Below are positions 39,258 to 47,617 of a stretch of DNA of 64,000 nt, piece by piece (the stretch's first letter is position 1; each line of letters opens with the position of its first letter). The position numbers were made by a program, and so were the translations under genes. This DNA is from an uncultured Collinsella sp. (lineage in GTDB: Bacteria; Actinomycetota; Coriobacteriia; Coriobacteriales; Coriobacteriaceae), in contig CASDZW010000012.1 of NCBI GenBank assembly GCA_949285915.1, positions 27,992 to 91,991 on the forward strand, in the 5' to 3' direction. The notes below the pieces were generated by a model. The model saw only the letters and a list, made by a program, of their open reading frames with translations, made no database searches and was not told where the DNA came from.

Positions 39258-41432
39258 GTGGGGCGCCAACGTCGACATAGATCTCATCGCGGGCCGGCGC
39301 GCAGCGTTCGTCGCCCGAGCCTTACCGGTACCGTGGTCCTGCGCGAGCACGGTGCCCTGGTGGAGACGGCCGAGGGTTCGTTCAGGTTGGCGGGCCGGTC
39401 TCTGCGCGAGGTGATGGGCGGCGACACGGTTGCCGTGAGCCTGCACCGCGGCCAGCGCGGCGAGCGTCGTGCCGTGGTGGAGAGTGTGATCGAGCGCGCC
39501 GCCGTGACGGTGGTGGGCACCTATGCCGCCGCTGGCCCGCTCGGGGCGATCCGCCCGCTCGACACGCGCTTGCACGCAGACTTCTTCGTCTTGCCCGGCG
39601 ACCTCTCTGCGCAAGACGCCCGGGTGGCGGAGGGCGATGTGGTCCTCGCGCGCATTGTCTCTTATCCCACCCGCTACGAATCCGGCGTGGTGACCATCGA
39701 GCGGAGGCTCGGCGGCGCGGACGCTCCCGACCTCGGCGTTCAGTGCATTATGGCGCGCTACGACCTTGTGGAAGGCTATCCCGAGGCTGCGGAGCGCGAG
39801 GCCGAGGGGCTTGCGCTCGACGTGGAGGCGGCGCTTGCAGATCCGCTGCGCCGCGATTTGCGCGACCGTTTTGTCCTCACCATCGACCCGGTCGACGCGC
39901 GAGACTTTGACGACGCCATCTCGCTCGCGCGTACGACCGACGGCGGCTACGCTCTCGGAGTGCACATTGCCGACGTGTCCCACTACGTTGCCTGGGACGG
40001 TTCGATCGACCTCGAGGCGCGCCGCCGAGGGACCTCGGTCTATCTTGCCGATCGCGTGCTGCCGATGCTGCCCGAGCGCCTCTCGAACGAGCTCTGCTCG
40101 CTGGTGGCTGGCGAGGACCGCTTAGCGTTCACGGTTGATATGGAGCTCGACCGCGCGGGGCATCCGCGTCGCGTGCGCATGTATCCGAGTGTCATTCGCT
40201 CGCGCGTCCGTTTGTCCTACGACCAGGCAGATGCGCTGTTGGAGGGCGCCGCTGCGGACCGGGACGACGAGGCGGGCCAGGGCGCCGCTACGGACCGGGA
40301 CGCCGCTACGGACCGGGGCGCCGCTGCACACCGCTCGGAGCCGCCGTGCCCGCACGGCGGCCTGTCGCTGTCGGAGCAGATTACCCGCGCTGCGGCCGAG
40401 GGCGTGGACCTTGCCGCGTTTCTCGCCTTGGCGCACGAGCTCGCCCAGAAGCGCACAGCAATTCGCCTCGCGCGCGGCGCCATCGACTTCGACACCGTCG
40501 AGGTGCATGCGCTCATGGGCGAGGACGGTGCGCCGCAGGCGCTCGTCTCGCGCGAGCGCACCGCTGCGACCTCGCTCATCGAGGAGGCGATGCTGCTTGC
40601 CAACGAGTGCGTGGCGGAGCGCCTGGCCGTCCTGGATACGCCGTGCGCCTATCGCGTGCACGAGCCGCCTTCGCCCGACCACCTCCACGCCGCGGCGGAG
40701 ACCTTAAGCGAGCTCGGTGTGATTGACCGCGCTGGGGCCCGCCGGATCGAGGCGGGCGACCAGGCTGCCATGCGGGCCGCGCTTGCGCATGCAGAGCGCA
40801 CCGGCGCGGGCGAGATTGCCAACGCGCTTCTCCTCCGCGCCATGCAGCGCGCCCTCTACAAGCCCGCCAACGAGGGGCACTATGCCCTCGGTGCTCCCGC
40901 GTACTGCCACTTCACAAGTCCCATTCGCCGCTACCCGGACCTCATCGTCCACCGGGTCCTCAAGCAGGTTCTGGCAGCGGAGCAGCTCGGCGCTCGTGAG
41001 GCCCGCTCGCGTGCCGCGCATCTTACCGGTAGCGGGCGCGACGCGCTCGAACACGTGCTGCCACAAATATGCCGGGGCGCGAGCGACCGCGAGCGCATGG
41101 CGGACGCCGCCGCGCACGCCTCGCAAAAGGTGATGGTGGCGACCTACTACGCCTCGCGCGTGGGTGAGCGCGCGGCGGGGCGCATCGTCTGGATGGACCA
41201 GATGGGGCTCTTTGTGCGCCTCGACGGCACGCATGCGGAGGGTCTCGTCCGCCTCTCCGCCGTGGGCGACGAGTGGTTCGATTTTGACGAGCGAACCCTC
41301 TCCATCACCGGCGCCTCGACAGGGCGTGTGGTACGCGTGGGCGACCGCGTCATTGTGGAGGTTGCCTCCACCAACGTGCTGCGCGGCCACCTCGATCTCA
41401 AGCTCGTGCACGTCATGCGTGCGCTACACTAG
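39258..41432 (+). CDS. rnr: Ribonuclease R family exoribonuclease
   Basis: This 724-aa 3'-5' exoribonuclease has cold-shock-like N-terminal domains and the RNB catalytic domain, with the metal-binding aspartates in TIDPVDARDFDDAIS. HYALGAPAYCHFTSPIRRYPDLIVHR is the conserved RNB end, and an S1 domain closes the protein (GRIVWMDQMGLFVRL). GTG start with AGGGGAGG. About residues 327-356 are an insertion of repeated GAATDRD units in the RNB domain. The neighbour smpB fits a shared role in trans-translation and RNA quality control. Confidence 0.95.
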   Translation: MGRQRRHRSHRGPARSVRRPSLTGTVVLREHGALVETAEGSFRLAGRSLREVMGGDTVAVSLHRGQRGERRAVVESVIERAAVTVVGTYAAAGPLGAIRPLDTRLHADFFVLPGDLSAQDARVAEGDVVLARIVSYPTRYESGVVTIERRLGGADAPDLGVQCIMARYDLVEGYPEAAEREAEGLALDVEAALADPLRRDLRDRFVLTIDPVDARDFDDAISLARTTDGGYALGVHIADVSHYVAWDGSIDLEARRRGTSVYLADRVLPMLPERLSNELCSLVAGEDRLAFTVDMELDRAGHPRRVRMYPSVIRSRVRLSYDQADALLEGAAADRDDEAGQGAATDRDAATDRGAAAHRSEPPCPHGGLSLSEQITRAAAEGVDLAAFLALAHELAQKRTAIRLARGAIDFDTVEVHALMGEDGAPQALVSRERTAATSLIEEAMLLANECVAERLAVLDTPCAYRVHEPPSPDHLHAAAETLSELGVIDRAGARRIEAGDQAAMRAALAHAERTGAGEIANALLLRAMQRALYKPANEGHYALGAPAYCHFTSPIRRYPDLIVHRVLKQVLAAEQLGAREARSRAAHLTGSGRDALEHVLPQICRGASDRERMADAAAHASQKVMVATYYASRVGERAAGRIVWMDQMGLFVRLDGTHAEGLVRLSAVGDEWFDFDERTLSITGASTGRVVRVGDRVIVEVASTNVLRGHLDLKLVHVMRALH
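40236..40335 (+). repeat. Degenerate tandem repeat inside rnr
   Basis: Four imperfect units close to GGCGCCGCTACGGACCGGG occur in a row, with period changes of 18-30 bp, all multiples of three in effect, so the reading frame is kept. They encode the GAATDRD-type insertion. Confidence 0.65.
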
Positions 41433-41462
41433 GGGCCTGACCGAATGGGAGGACATGCGAAC

Positions 41463-42398
41463 ATGGACCAGATGAGGGACCTTCCCTTTACGCTCGACGA
41501 CCTCGCCCATGCCGAGAACTTCCTCGCGCAGGGTGACATCGACCGCGCCCTGCCGTACCTGCAGGACCTGCGCGATGCTGCCGAGGACTACATAGCAAGC
41601 GCCTGCGTCACCACCGACGAGGTGCAGTACTTTAGCTTTGCCGACGAGTTCGAGTGGCTTGCGTACCGCCGCGTCGAGCGCGACCCGCGCCGCCTCGTGC
41701 CGGCGCCGCTGCCCTTCGACCGCCTCTACGCCGCCCTCGGCTTTGCCTATATCCGCCAAAACGAGTTCACCCTCGCGCGTGACGCCCTTATGCAGGCGGT
41801 GCGCTGGGACCCCATGAACTGCGCGCACCGGCTGAACCTCGCCGGCGTCTTCCGCATGCTCGGCAATGCGCAGGAGTGGGCGTCGCTCTCGCACTCGGTT
41901 ATCGAGCGGGCGAGCGACCCGGTCTCGGCTGCACGCGCCTACGTGAACCTCGCCTTCTTCTTTATGGACGAGGAGAACGCTGCCGCTGCCGAGGGCTGTG
42001 TGCGCGCCGCGCGTCGCCTGGCCGAGGACGACGCCCTTGTTGCGCAGGCGGCGGACCGCATGGCTGCGGAGCATCCCGAGGCTGCCGAGCTCACGGATGC
42101 CGAGGCCGCGGGCGCCATGGAGGGCGCGGGCGTTTCCGCCGAGCCCAACGCTGAGATGGCGGTCTGCCTCATCATGTGCGCGACCGATGCGGCCGCCCAG
42201 GGCAAGACCGACGAGGCCACGCGCTTCACCATCCGTGCGCGCGACCTGGTGGGCGCGCCTGCTGCCAAGGCCCTCATCCAGCTTGTGCGCGAGGCAGATG
42301 CCGAGCTCCGCGCGGAGCGCGAGGGCGCCGCACCTGCTGGCGCAGCCGGTGTTTCCGCGACCGATGACGCTGCGGAGGAGGGGGACCAGGATGCCTAG
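41463..42398 (+). CDS. TPR-repeat protein of unknown function
   Basis: This 311-aa helical protein has tetratricopeptide-like repeats: ALPYLQDLRDAAEDYI, RLYAALGFAYIRQNEFTLAR, CAHRLNLAGVFRMLGNAQEW and ARAYVNLAFFFMDEENAAAA. The C-terminus is Ala/Glu-rich. The second Met was chosen, with GGGAGGA ten bases upstream. It starts 30 bp after rnr and overlaps smpB by eight bases, so it belongs to the same operon. A role in RNA quality control is inference from position only. Confidence 0.75.
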   Translation: MDQMRDLPFTLDDLAHAENFLAQGDIDRALPYLQDLRDAAEDYIASACVTTDEVQYFSFADEFEWLAYRRVERDPRRLVPAPLPFDRLYAALGFAYIRQNEFTLARDALMQAVRWDPMNCAHRLNLAGVFRMLGNAQEWASLSHSVIERASDPVSAARAYVNLAFFFMDEENAAAAEGCVRAARRLAEDDALVAQAADRMAAEHPEAAELTDAEAAGAMEGAGVSAEPNAEMAVCLIMCATDAAAQGKTDEATRFTIRARDLVGAPAAKALIQLVREADAELRAEREGAAPAGAAGVSATDDAAEEGDQDA

Positions 42399-42861
42399 TC
42401 GCCGCGAGCGCAAGACCATCGCCAAGAACCGCTCCGCGCACCACGAGTACGCCATTGAGGAGACGTTTGAGTGCGGTGTGGTGCTGACGGGCACCGAGGT
42501 GAAGAGCCTGCGCGAGCGCGCCTGCCAGATCACCGACACCTTTGCCCTCATTCGCGAGGGGGAGTGCTGGCTTGTGGGCGTGCACATCCACCCCTATAGC
42601 CATGGGTCCATCTTCAACCGCGACCCCGACCGTCGCCGCAAGCTTTTGCTCCACCGCCGCCAGATCGACTACCTCGACGGCAAGCTTCGCAACCGCGGTT
42701 ATGCCCTCGTGCCGCTCGAGCTCTACTTTGATACCAACGGCCGCGTCAAGCTCACGCTCGGCCTCGGCCGTGGCAAGAAGCTCTACGATAAGCGCGAGGA
42801 CATGGCGCGCCGCGACGTGGACCGCGAGATCGCGCGCGCCCTCAAGGAGCGCAGCCGCTAA
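42391..42861 (+). CDS. smpB: SsrA-binding protein SmpB
   Basis: This 156-aa protein binds tmRNA and delivers it to stalled ribosomes. Motifs: KTIAKNRSAHHEYAIEETFE, GVVLTGTEVKSLRERACQI, HIHPYSHGSIFNRDPDR, LLLHRRQIDYL and the basic tail KKLYDKREDMARRDVDREI. GGAGGAGGGG lies before the ATG inside the end of the TPR gene. The tmRNA gene itself (ssrA) was not found in this window. Confidence 0.96.
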   Translation: MPSRRERKTIAKNRSAHHEYAIEETFECGVVLTGTEVKSLRERACQITDTFALIREGECWLVGVHIHPYSHGSIFNRDPDRRRKLLLHRRQIDYLDGKLRNRGYALVPLELYFDTNGRVKLTLGLGRGKKLYDKREDMARRDVDREIARALKERSR

Positions 42862-42879
42862 CGGGAAGGGACGTGCCGT

Positions 42880-43779
42880 ATGGGAGGATGTTCGGTTCTT
42901 GTTTTGCTGAGCGCCCTGCTTGCGGTGGGTGCGGCGTTTCTCGCCATCTTCCTGGGCGCTCTCGGCCTCTTTCTTGTGGCGGTCGTCCTCACGATCGTGT
43001 TTGCCGTGCGCACGCCCCGACGCCGCGCCGCCGGCAAAAAGCTCGGACCGCTTATCGCCATCCCTGTGGTGCTCTACGTCATCAGCGTGCCGGTGCTGGC
43101 GCTTTCGCTCACGCAGGTCATCGTGCCTGCTGCGGTGGACTACACCACGGCGAGCTACGCGGACGCCTGCGACGCGGTGCGCCACGACAACCCCGACGAG
43201 CTTAAGCGCTGCCTCTCGGCAACCACCTTCCGCTTTGATGAGGACAGGGGCGACACGCCCGAGAACCTGCTTGCGCTCGCGTTCGAGTACCGCGCGGCGC
43301 GCGTCGTGGGGCCGCTTCTGGACATGCTCGATAAGCTCGGCTTATCGATAGACGTGAACGCGTCGCTCGACCGCACCGATGCCGCAGGAGATGCCTGGCG
43401 CTCTCAGTACCCGCTGCTTTGGGTGTGCGAGGAGGGCAATGCCGAGCTCGAGGCCGTGCAAGCCCTTGTCGAGCGCGGTGCGGATATCAACGTGCGCGAC
43501 GACGCCACGGGCTGGACGCCTCTTATGTGGGCGTGCTCGGGTGCCTTTGAGGGCTACTGGGATGCGTATAAGGGGGATGACGCCGCTCGCCTTGCTCAGA
43601 CGGAGGAGGCTCTCGACTACCTGCTCGACTTGGGGGCGGACCCGAGCATCGTAAGTGTGGAGGGCGACACGGCGTGGTCGCTTTTTGAGGTTTACGTGGG
43701 GGACCGCACAATCGGGGACCTCTCTGAGGATGCCGCTGCCGAGGCTCTCTCTACCTACGAGCCCCGTCTCAATCCGTAA
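42880..43779 (+). CDS. Membrane protein with C-terminal ankyrin repeats
   Basis: This 299-aa protein has three N-terminal hydrophobic stretches (about 4-20, 22-45 and 56-80), then a soluble domain. Ankyrin-like units are visible: PLLWVCEEGNAELEAVQALV followed by ERGADINVRDDATGWTPLMW, and EALDYLLDLGADPSIVSVEG. They probably mediate protein contacts. The function is unknown. It follows smpB by 18 bp with GGGAAGGGA before the start. Confidence 0.75.
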   Translation: MGGCSVLVLLSALLAVGAAFLAIFLGALGLFLVAVVLTIVFAVRTPRRRAAGKKLGPLIAIPVVLYVISVPVLALSLTQVIVPAAVDYTTASYADACDAVRHDNPDELKRCLSATTFRFDEDRGDTPENLLALAFEYRAARVVGPLLDMLDKLGLSIDVNASLDRTDAAGDAWRSQYPLLWVCEEGNAELEAVQALVERGADINVRDDATGWTPLMWACSGAFEGYWDAYKGDDAARLAQTEEALDYLLDLGADPSIVSVEGDTAWSLFEVYVGDRTIGDLSEDAAAEALSTYEPRLNP

Positions 43780-43855
43780 TCTCCGTCTCATCTGCCGGGC
43801 CTGGCTCCGTGCGGGTATAAGGGCCTCAACAACCCTTCGATGAGGGGAGAGCCTC

Positions 43856-44359
43856 ATGGATATGACCGCGTTTTTCAAGATGAGCTACGGACTCTACGTA
43901 GTGTCCGCTCAGGCAGATGGCGAGCGTGCCGGCTGCCTTGTCAACACGGCGGTGCAGGTCACCGCGGAGCCGCCGCGCATCTCGGTCGCCGTCAACAAAG
44001 AGAACGTCACCGCAGGGGTCATCGCCCGCGCGGGTGCCTTTACGGTCACCGCGGTCGACAAGACGGCGGACATGCCCTATATCGGCAACTTTGGATTCCG
44101 TACGAGCGACGGGTACGACAAGTTCGAGAAGTACGGTTGCGAGATCTCGGCGGTCGGCAGCCCCTATGCGCCCGAGCACGCCTGCGCGGTCTTTGCCTGC
44201 CGCTTGGTAGATACGGTCGACGTGGGGACACATTTCCTCTTTATCGGCGAGGTCGTGGATGCGGAGCGTCTCTCTGAGGAGGAGCCGCTCACTTACAGCT
44301 ACTACCACAGTGTGCTCAAGGGCAAAACGCCACCTAAAGCGAGCTCGTATCAGGGGTAG
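43856..44359 (+). CDS. Flavin reductase-domain protein (flavoredoxin-like)
   Basis: This 167-aa protein fits the FMN-binding flavin reductase family: FKMSYGLYVVSAQADGERAG, CLVNTAVQVTAEPPRISVAV and DVGTHFLFIGEVVDAE. It resembles the N-terminal half of high-molecular-weight rubredoxin (Hrb) of acetogens, which passes electrons to diiron or flavodiiron oxygen reductases. A separate rubredoxin gene lies 180 bp downstream. GAGGGGAGAG precedes the ATG. Confidence 0.85.
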   Translation: MDMTAFFKMSYGLYVVSAQADGERAGCLVNTAVQVTAEPPRISVAVNKENVTAGVIARAGAFTVTAVDKTADMPYIGNFGFRTSDGYDKFEKYGCEISAVGSPYAPEHACAVFACRLVDTVDVGTHFLFIGEVVDAERLSEEEPLTYSYYHSVLKGKTPPKASSYQG

Positions 44360-44474
44360 GGAAGGGCCGCTTACTCCAGCTTGGCGGTTGCGGCGTGTGG
44401 CCGCCCGCATCCCTCTGCAAATGGGTCTTAATTTGTAGCAATTATGAGTTCCGCCGTTTGCCGCTTGCGAGTGA

Positions 44475-44501
44475 TTGAGAACAGGGCGGCGTGGCTATAC
44501 T
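44475..44501 (+). promoter_or_regulatory. Candidate rubredoxin promoter
   Basis: TTGAGA and TATACT with a 15-bp gap, 38 bases before the start codon. The spacing is short, so either the -35 is wrong or the promoter is unusual. Confidence 0.4.
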
Positions 44502-44538
44502 AGCGATACCATTCATCGCCTGTGAAAGGACGGTTGTC

Positions 44539-44682
44539 ATGAGTGACGAGAAGAAGACCTACAAGTTCGTCTGCGTTGTCTGCGGCTATGAGGTCGAGGT
44601 CGATACGCCCGAGCTCCCCGAGGATTACGTATGCCCCGTCTGCGGCGTTGGTCCCGATCAGTTCGAGCTGGTCGAGGAGTAA
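44539..44682 (+). CDS. Rubredoxin
   Basis: This 47-aa iron protein has the two CxxCG knuckles: [12 protein letters not shown] and [18 protein letters not shown]. It carries single electrons, often for oxygen or peroxide removal in anaerobes. AAAGGACGG lies before the ATG. The DPHWP/aromatic segment of classic rubredoxins is reduced ([11 protein letters not shown]), as in rubredoxin-like domains fused to other proteins. With the upstream flavin reductase it may form a split version of Hrb. Confidence 0.92.
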   Translation: MSDEKKTYKFVCVVCGYEVEVDTPELPEDYVCPVCGVGPDQFELVEE

Positions 44683-44725
44683 CTCCAGCTGCATCATCGT
44701 CGCGCAACCACAAGCGTGACCCCCA

Positions 44726-44761
44726 AAGGCACCCCGGCATTGCGTCCGGGGTGCCTTTTTG
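44726..44761 (+). terminator. Rubredoxin terminator
   Basis: A 12-bp perfect stem AAGGCACCCCGG / CCGGGGTGCCTT with an 8-nt loop, then TTTT. Confidence 0.9.
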
Positions 44762-44770
44762 GTGCCGTGT

Positions 44771-44832
44771 GGAAGAAACCAAGTTTAGACGCGTTTCGGC
44801 CGGTAATTTCACGTTTAAACTTGGTTTCTTCC
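44771..44832 (-). terminator. Third GGTTTCTT-ended hairpin
   Basis: A perfect 17-bp stem GGAAGAAACCAAGTTTA and its complement encloses 28 nt. It lies past the rubredoxin terminator and 54 bp past the stop of the leftward hypothetical gene, whose transcript it could end. Confidence 0.6.
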
Positions 44833-44885
44833 TATTCGAGGGCTTAGGAAGTTGAGTTTACAGCGAGGTCGCCTCACTGGTCCCG

Positions 44886-45566
44886 TCATGCGCTAAGAAT
44901 CGACGCGCTCTTGCGGTAGCGTCCGTCGATACCGATGGTGTCGCGCAGAAGCCGCAGGTAGAATCCAACGAGCATGACCTCGGGTCTGTCGGCGAGGTCT
45001 TCGGGGTGGATCATGCCGGGACCGTCGAGAGCGGTGTAGCGCGCCTCGGCGATGTCGTAGAGATACACCTTGCCGACGTGATACCACTTGCCGTCAACCT
45101 TGGCGATGCGCTCGGCGATGGTGCCGTCGCGCCAACGCTCAACCGAGCACAGATAGGAGTCGGCCACCTCGTAGCGACGGTCGTCGCAGACGTCAATGAG
45201 GGTGCACGTGCCACGCTCGAGGTCTTTACGATGGATCTCAAAGCGCGAGAAGAACTGTGTCCGCTCGATTTGCCTGAGCCGTATGAGCTGGTCCGCGCTC
45301 AGGCGACGTCCCGTCTGCTTGTGGTGCGTGACGAACCACGAGAACGGCGAGCGCCCCTCCACGCCGGGAAACTCAAAAAGAAGCCATTCGCTAAAGAGCG
45401 GGCTAATCTCCTCGCGCGTGAGGTGGGGTTCTTTGCCAAAAAGGAATGCAGGTTCCACGAAGCCCATGAACATGGCGTTTGCGAGGTCGAGGACCTCCTC
45501 CTTGTGCTCTTGCCAGTACATGCCCACGATGTTGACGTCGTGCTCGATAGTTTTCTCGTCTGCCAT
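44886..45566 (-). CDS. Hypothetical soluble protein
   Basis: This 226-aa protein has no membrane helix. It begins MADEKTIEHDVNIVGMYWQE and includes SPFSWFVTHHKQTGRRLSAD and SYLCSVERWRDGTIAERIAK. The middle looks like a small mixed alpha/beta domain. I do not recognise the family. The start is clear (GAGGAGG five bases upstream). It is a single-gene unit. Confidence 0.7.
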   Translation of the reverse strand: MADEKTIEHDVNIVGMYWQEHKEEVLDLANAMFMGFVEPAFLFGKEPHLTREEISPLFSEWLLFEFPGVEGRSPFSWFVTHHKQTGRRLSADQLIRLRQIERTQFFSRFEIHRKDLERGTCTLIDVCDDRRYEVADSYLCSVERWRDGTIAERIAKVDGKWYHVGKVYLYDIAEARYTALDGPGMIHPEDLADRPEVMLVGFYLRLLRDTIGIDGRYRKSASILSA

Positions 45567-45888
45567 AAGACCTCCTCGGTGCCGGTGCGCCCGCCTTTTG
45601 CGAGTGCGTCCCCCGAGGATATGCGGGCCGTCAAACAGAATGGCGCCGCTCGCTAACGCCGTTTGAACAGTCCCTTGATACGTCTTTGAGCGTTATCTAA
45701 CCGGCCAGCTCAGAGGGGCCAAAAACGAGGTGCCCCGCCGCGAGGACGCATCCTCGGGCGGGGCGAATATCCATAGATTACGCAGATTGTGGACTGTTTG
45801 AGTTGCCAGGGACAGGGACTTCGGGTCGCTACGTCTTGCGGGTGGCGACCCCGGGTTTCAAAAACGCGCGAGCGGGCGTCCCGGCTTG
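45567..45888. other. Intergenic region with one terminator
   Basis: Between two leftward genes. Besides the hairpin listed separately it holds CGGGTCGCTACGTC...GGCGACCCCGG, a second stem close to the zinc-ribbon gene end. No gene was seen. Confidence 0.5.
45727..45766 (-). terminator. Terminator of the zinc-ribbon gene
   Basis: GCCCCGCC and CGAGGA arms pair with TCCTCG and GGCGGGGC (one bulged base). Read leftward the stem is followed by ACCTCGTTTTTGG. Confidence 0.7.
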
Positions 45889-46374
45889 TTAGGACTTGGT
45901 CTCCATGCGTGCGTGGCACTTGGGGCAGGTAACGATGATCTTGCCCTTGCCGCGCGGGACCGAGAGCATGGTGCCGCAGTTGGGACACTTGAGAAACGCC
46001 TTCTCCTTGCGCTCTTTCCACATCTTCTTGGCAACGCGGGCCTGTCGCTTGAGGTCGCTTGCGGAGGAGCCGGCTGACGACTTGGCGCTACCTGTACTGC
46101 GTCCGGTGCTACCGGCGTGCGAGCTGCCGCCGAAGTACTTGCCGATTACGGGGATGCGCGCGGCGAGGCGGCAAAACGCCTCGTTCTCCTCCCGGCGGGC
46201 GGAGATGTTTTTGGAGAAGGCGCGCACGAGGGCGAGGACGAGGATCGCGAGCGCAATGTAAGAGGCGGCGCGCACTTGGAACAGGGTGCCGACGAGCGCG
46301 AGCACCACGCCGATGCCGCCGAGTGCAGCGGAGAAATCGTCGACGCCGTTGCGGCCGTTCATGAAGTTTTGCAT
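45889..46374 (-). CDS. Membrane protein with C-terminal zinc ribbon
   Basis: This 161-aa protein has two helices (about 18-34 and 38-55), a Ser/Gly-rich linker, a basic helix (LKRQARVAKKMWKERKEK) and a zinc ribbon with CPNCGTMLSVPRGKGK and CPKCHARMETK. The role is unknown. Start MQNFMNGRNG was preferred, with AGCAGG about nine bases upstream; a longer form beginning 19 codons earlier is possible. Confidence 0.7.
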   Translation of the reverse strand: MQNFMNGRNGVDDFSAALGGIGVVLALVGTLFQVRAASYIALAILVLALVRAFSKNISARREENEAFCRLAARIPVIGKYFGGSSHAGSTGRSTGSAKSSAGSSASDLKRQARVAKKMWKERKEKAFLKCPNCGTMLSVPRGKGKIIVTCPKCHARMETKS

Positions 46375-46548
46375 GTAAGACCTGCTCTTTCTGCTTTGGT
46401 TAGACTCGTGCATCTTACCCTTGCGCGCCGCATCCATCCGCATGAAGCGCAAAGACGCGCGAATCTGCGCAGGTCATTCACGGGTGTGGAGGGTGGCGCC
46501 GCGCGCTTGGCGCCTGTGCAGGTGAACAAGTGCAGGCGCGGCAGCCTC

Positions 46549-47397
46549 TTAGTATTTGCCGCGCAGGGCGTACCAGCCGTTATGCTCCTCGACCTCAAGC
46601 GGCACGCCAAACAGCTCGCTCAACACGTCGTCGCGCATGAGCTCGGCCTTGGGACCATCAGCAAAGATCTCGGCATCCTTGATGAGAAGGACACGGTCGA
46701 TAGCGGGGATGATGTCCTCGGGGTAGTGGGTGACGAGTACCACGGAGCGCCCCTCGGCGGCGAGAAGGCTCATGGTCTCGCGCACGTGGTACATGCCTTC
46801 GGGGTCAAGGCCCGTGCAGGGTTCGTCGAAGATGAGGATCTTTGGGTCGCTCATGAGCTCGCGCGCCACAAGCACGCGGCGCACCTGGCCGGTTGAGAGG
46901 GTCATGACGTCGCGGTCGGCAAGGTCGGCAATGCCCAGGCGGTCGAGGGCCTCGATTGCGCGCGGGCGGGCAGACGCGGGCACGTCGACATGCTTGGGGA
47001 GCCCCAGCGTGCCAAAGATGCCGCCCATCACGATCTGATCGACGGGCAAATGGACGCGCACCTGGTCGTGCATGGTGGCGGACACGATGCCGAGCGCCTG
47101 CTTGATGTCGGAGAGGAGCGGGCGCGCCTGGCCGCGGAAGCGCACGGGCGGCTCGTCGCGATGGAGGGGGAAGACCTCGCGCGTGAGGAGCTGGATGAAG
47201 GTGGACTTGCCGGCGCCGTTGGGGCCGAGCAGGGCCACATGCTCGCCCTCGGCAAGGTCGAAATTGCCTACGGAGAGAATGGTGCGGCCAGCGCGAACCA
47301 CCTCGGCATCGCGAATCTGAAAGAGCGGCTGCGTATTCGTTGCGTTCCGCGCGTCTGTTGCGTTCTGTGCGCTGGGTGCACCCTGCGTCTCGTCCAT
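46549..47397 (-). CDS. Stand-alone ABC transporter ATPase (YlmA/ModF-like)
   Basis: This 282-aa ATPase has Walker A LLGPNGAGKSTFIQLL, Walker B ILIFDEPCTGLDPEG, and an H-loop in VVLVTHYPEDI. The signature reads LSTGQVRRV rather than LSGGQ. The N-terminal ~25 residues are Ala/Asn/Thr-rich. No permease gene is adjacent, as is usual for the YlmA/ModF-like group whose role is unclear. It diverges from ilvA. Confidence 0.85.
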   Translation of the reverse strand: MDETQGAPSAQNATDARNATNTQPLFQIRDAEVVRAGRTILSVGNFDLAEGEHVALLGPNGAGKSTFIQLLTREVFPLHRDEPPVRFRGQARPLLSDIKQALGIVSATMHDQVRVHLPVDQIVMGGIFGTLGLPKHVDVPASARPRAIEALDRLGIADLADRDVMTLSTGQVRRVLVARELMSDPKILIFDEPCTGLDPEGMYHVRETMSLLAAEGRSVVLVTHYPEDIIPAIDRVLLIKDAEIFADGPKAELMRDDVLSELFGVPLEVEEHNGWYALRGKY

Positions 47398-47530
47398 AAC
47401 GTACCCCCGTTGCTGCTGTTGCGTTTGTAACTGTACTACGGCTGCGTGCCGCCTCGCCTGTGCCCGCCGCGGATTGTTTCCAACCGTTTTCGCCTCGGAT
47501 GCGTCCGCATGCCGCTAAGAGGGCGGGCTC

Positions 47531-47539
47531 TGCTATGAT
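47531..47539 (+). promoter_or_regulatory. Extended -10 promoter of ilvA
   Basis: TGCTATGAT, identical to the transketolase element, lies 79 bases before the ATG. No -35 is recognised. Confidence 0.5.
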
Positions 47540-47617
47540 GCTACTTTATCTAACCAAAGTATTTCATCGCTGTTTGCGCCCCTTGCTTGTGCGCAGACGG
47601 CCAGGGGAGGGGTCGCC

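Noticed and set aside
42861..42880. tmRNA gene next to smpB
   Set aside because: Only 18 bp separate smpB from the next gene and no tmRNA-like ends were seen nearby.
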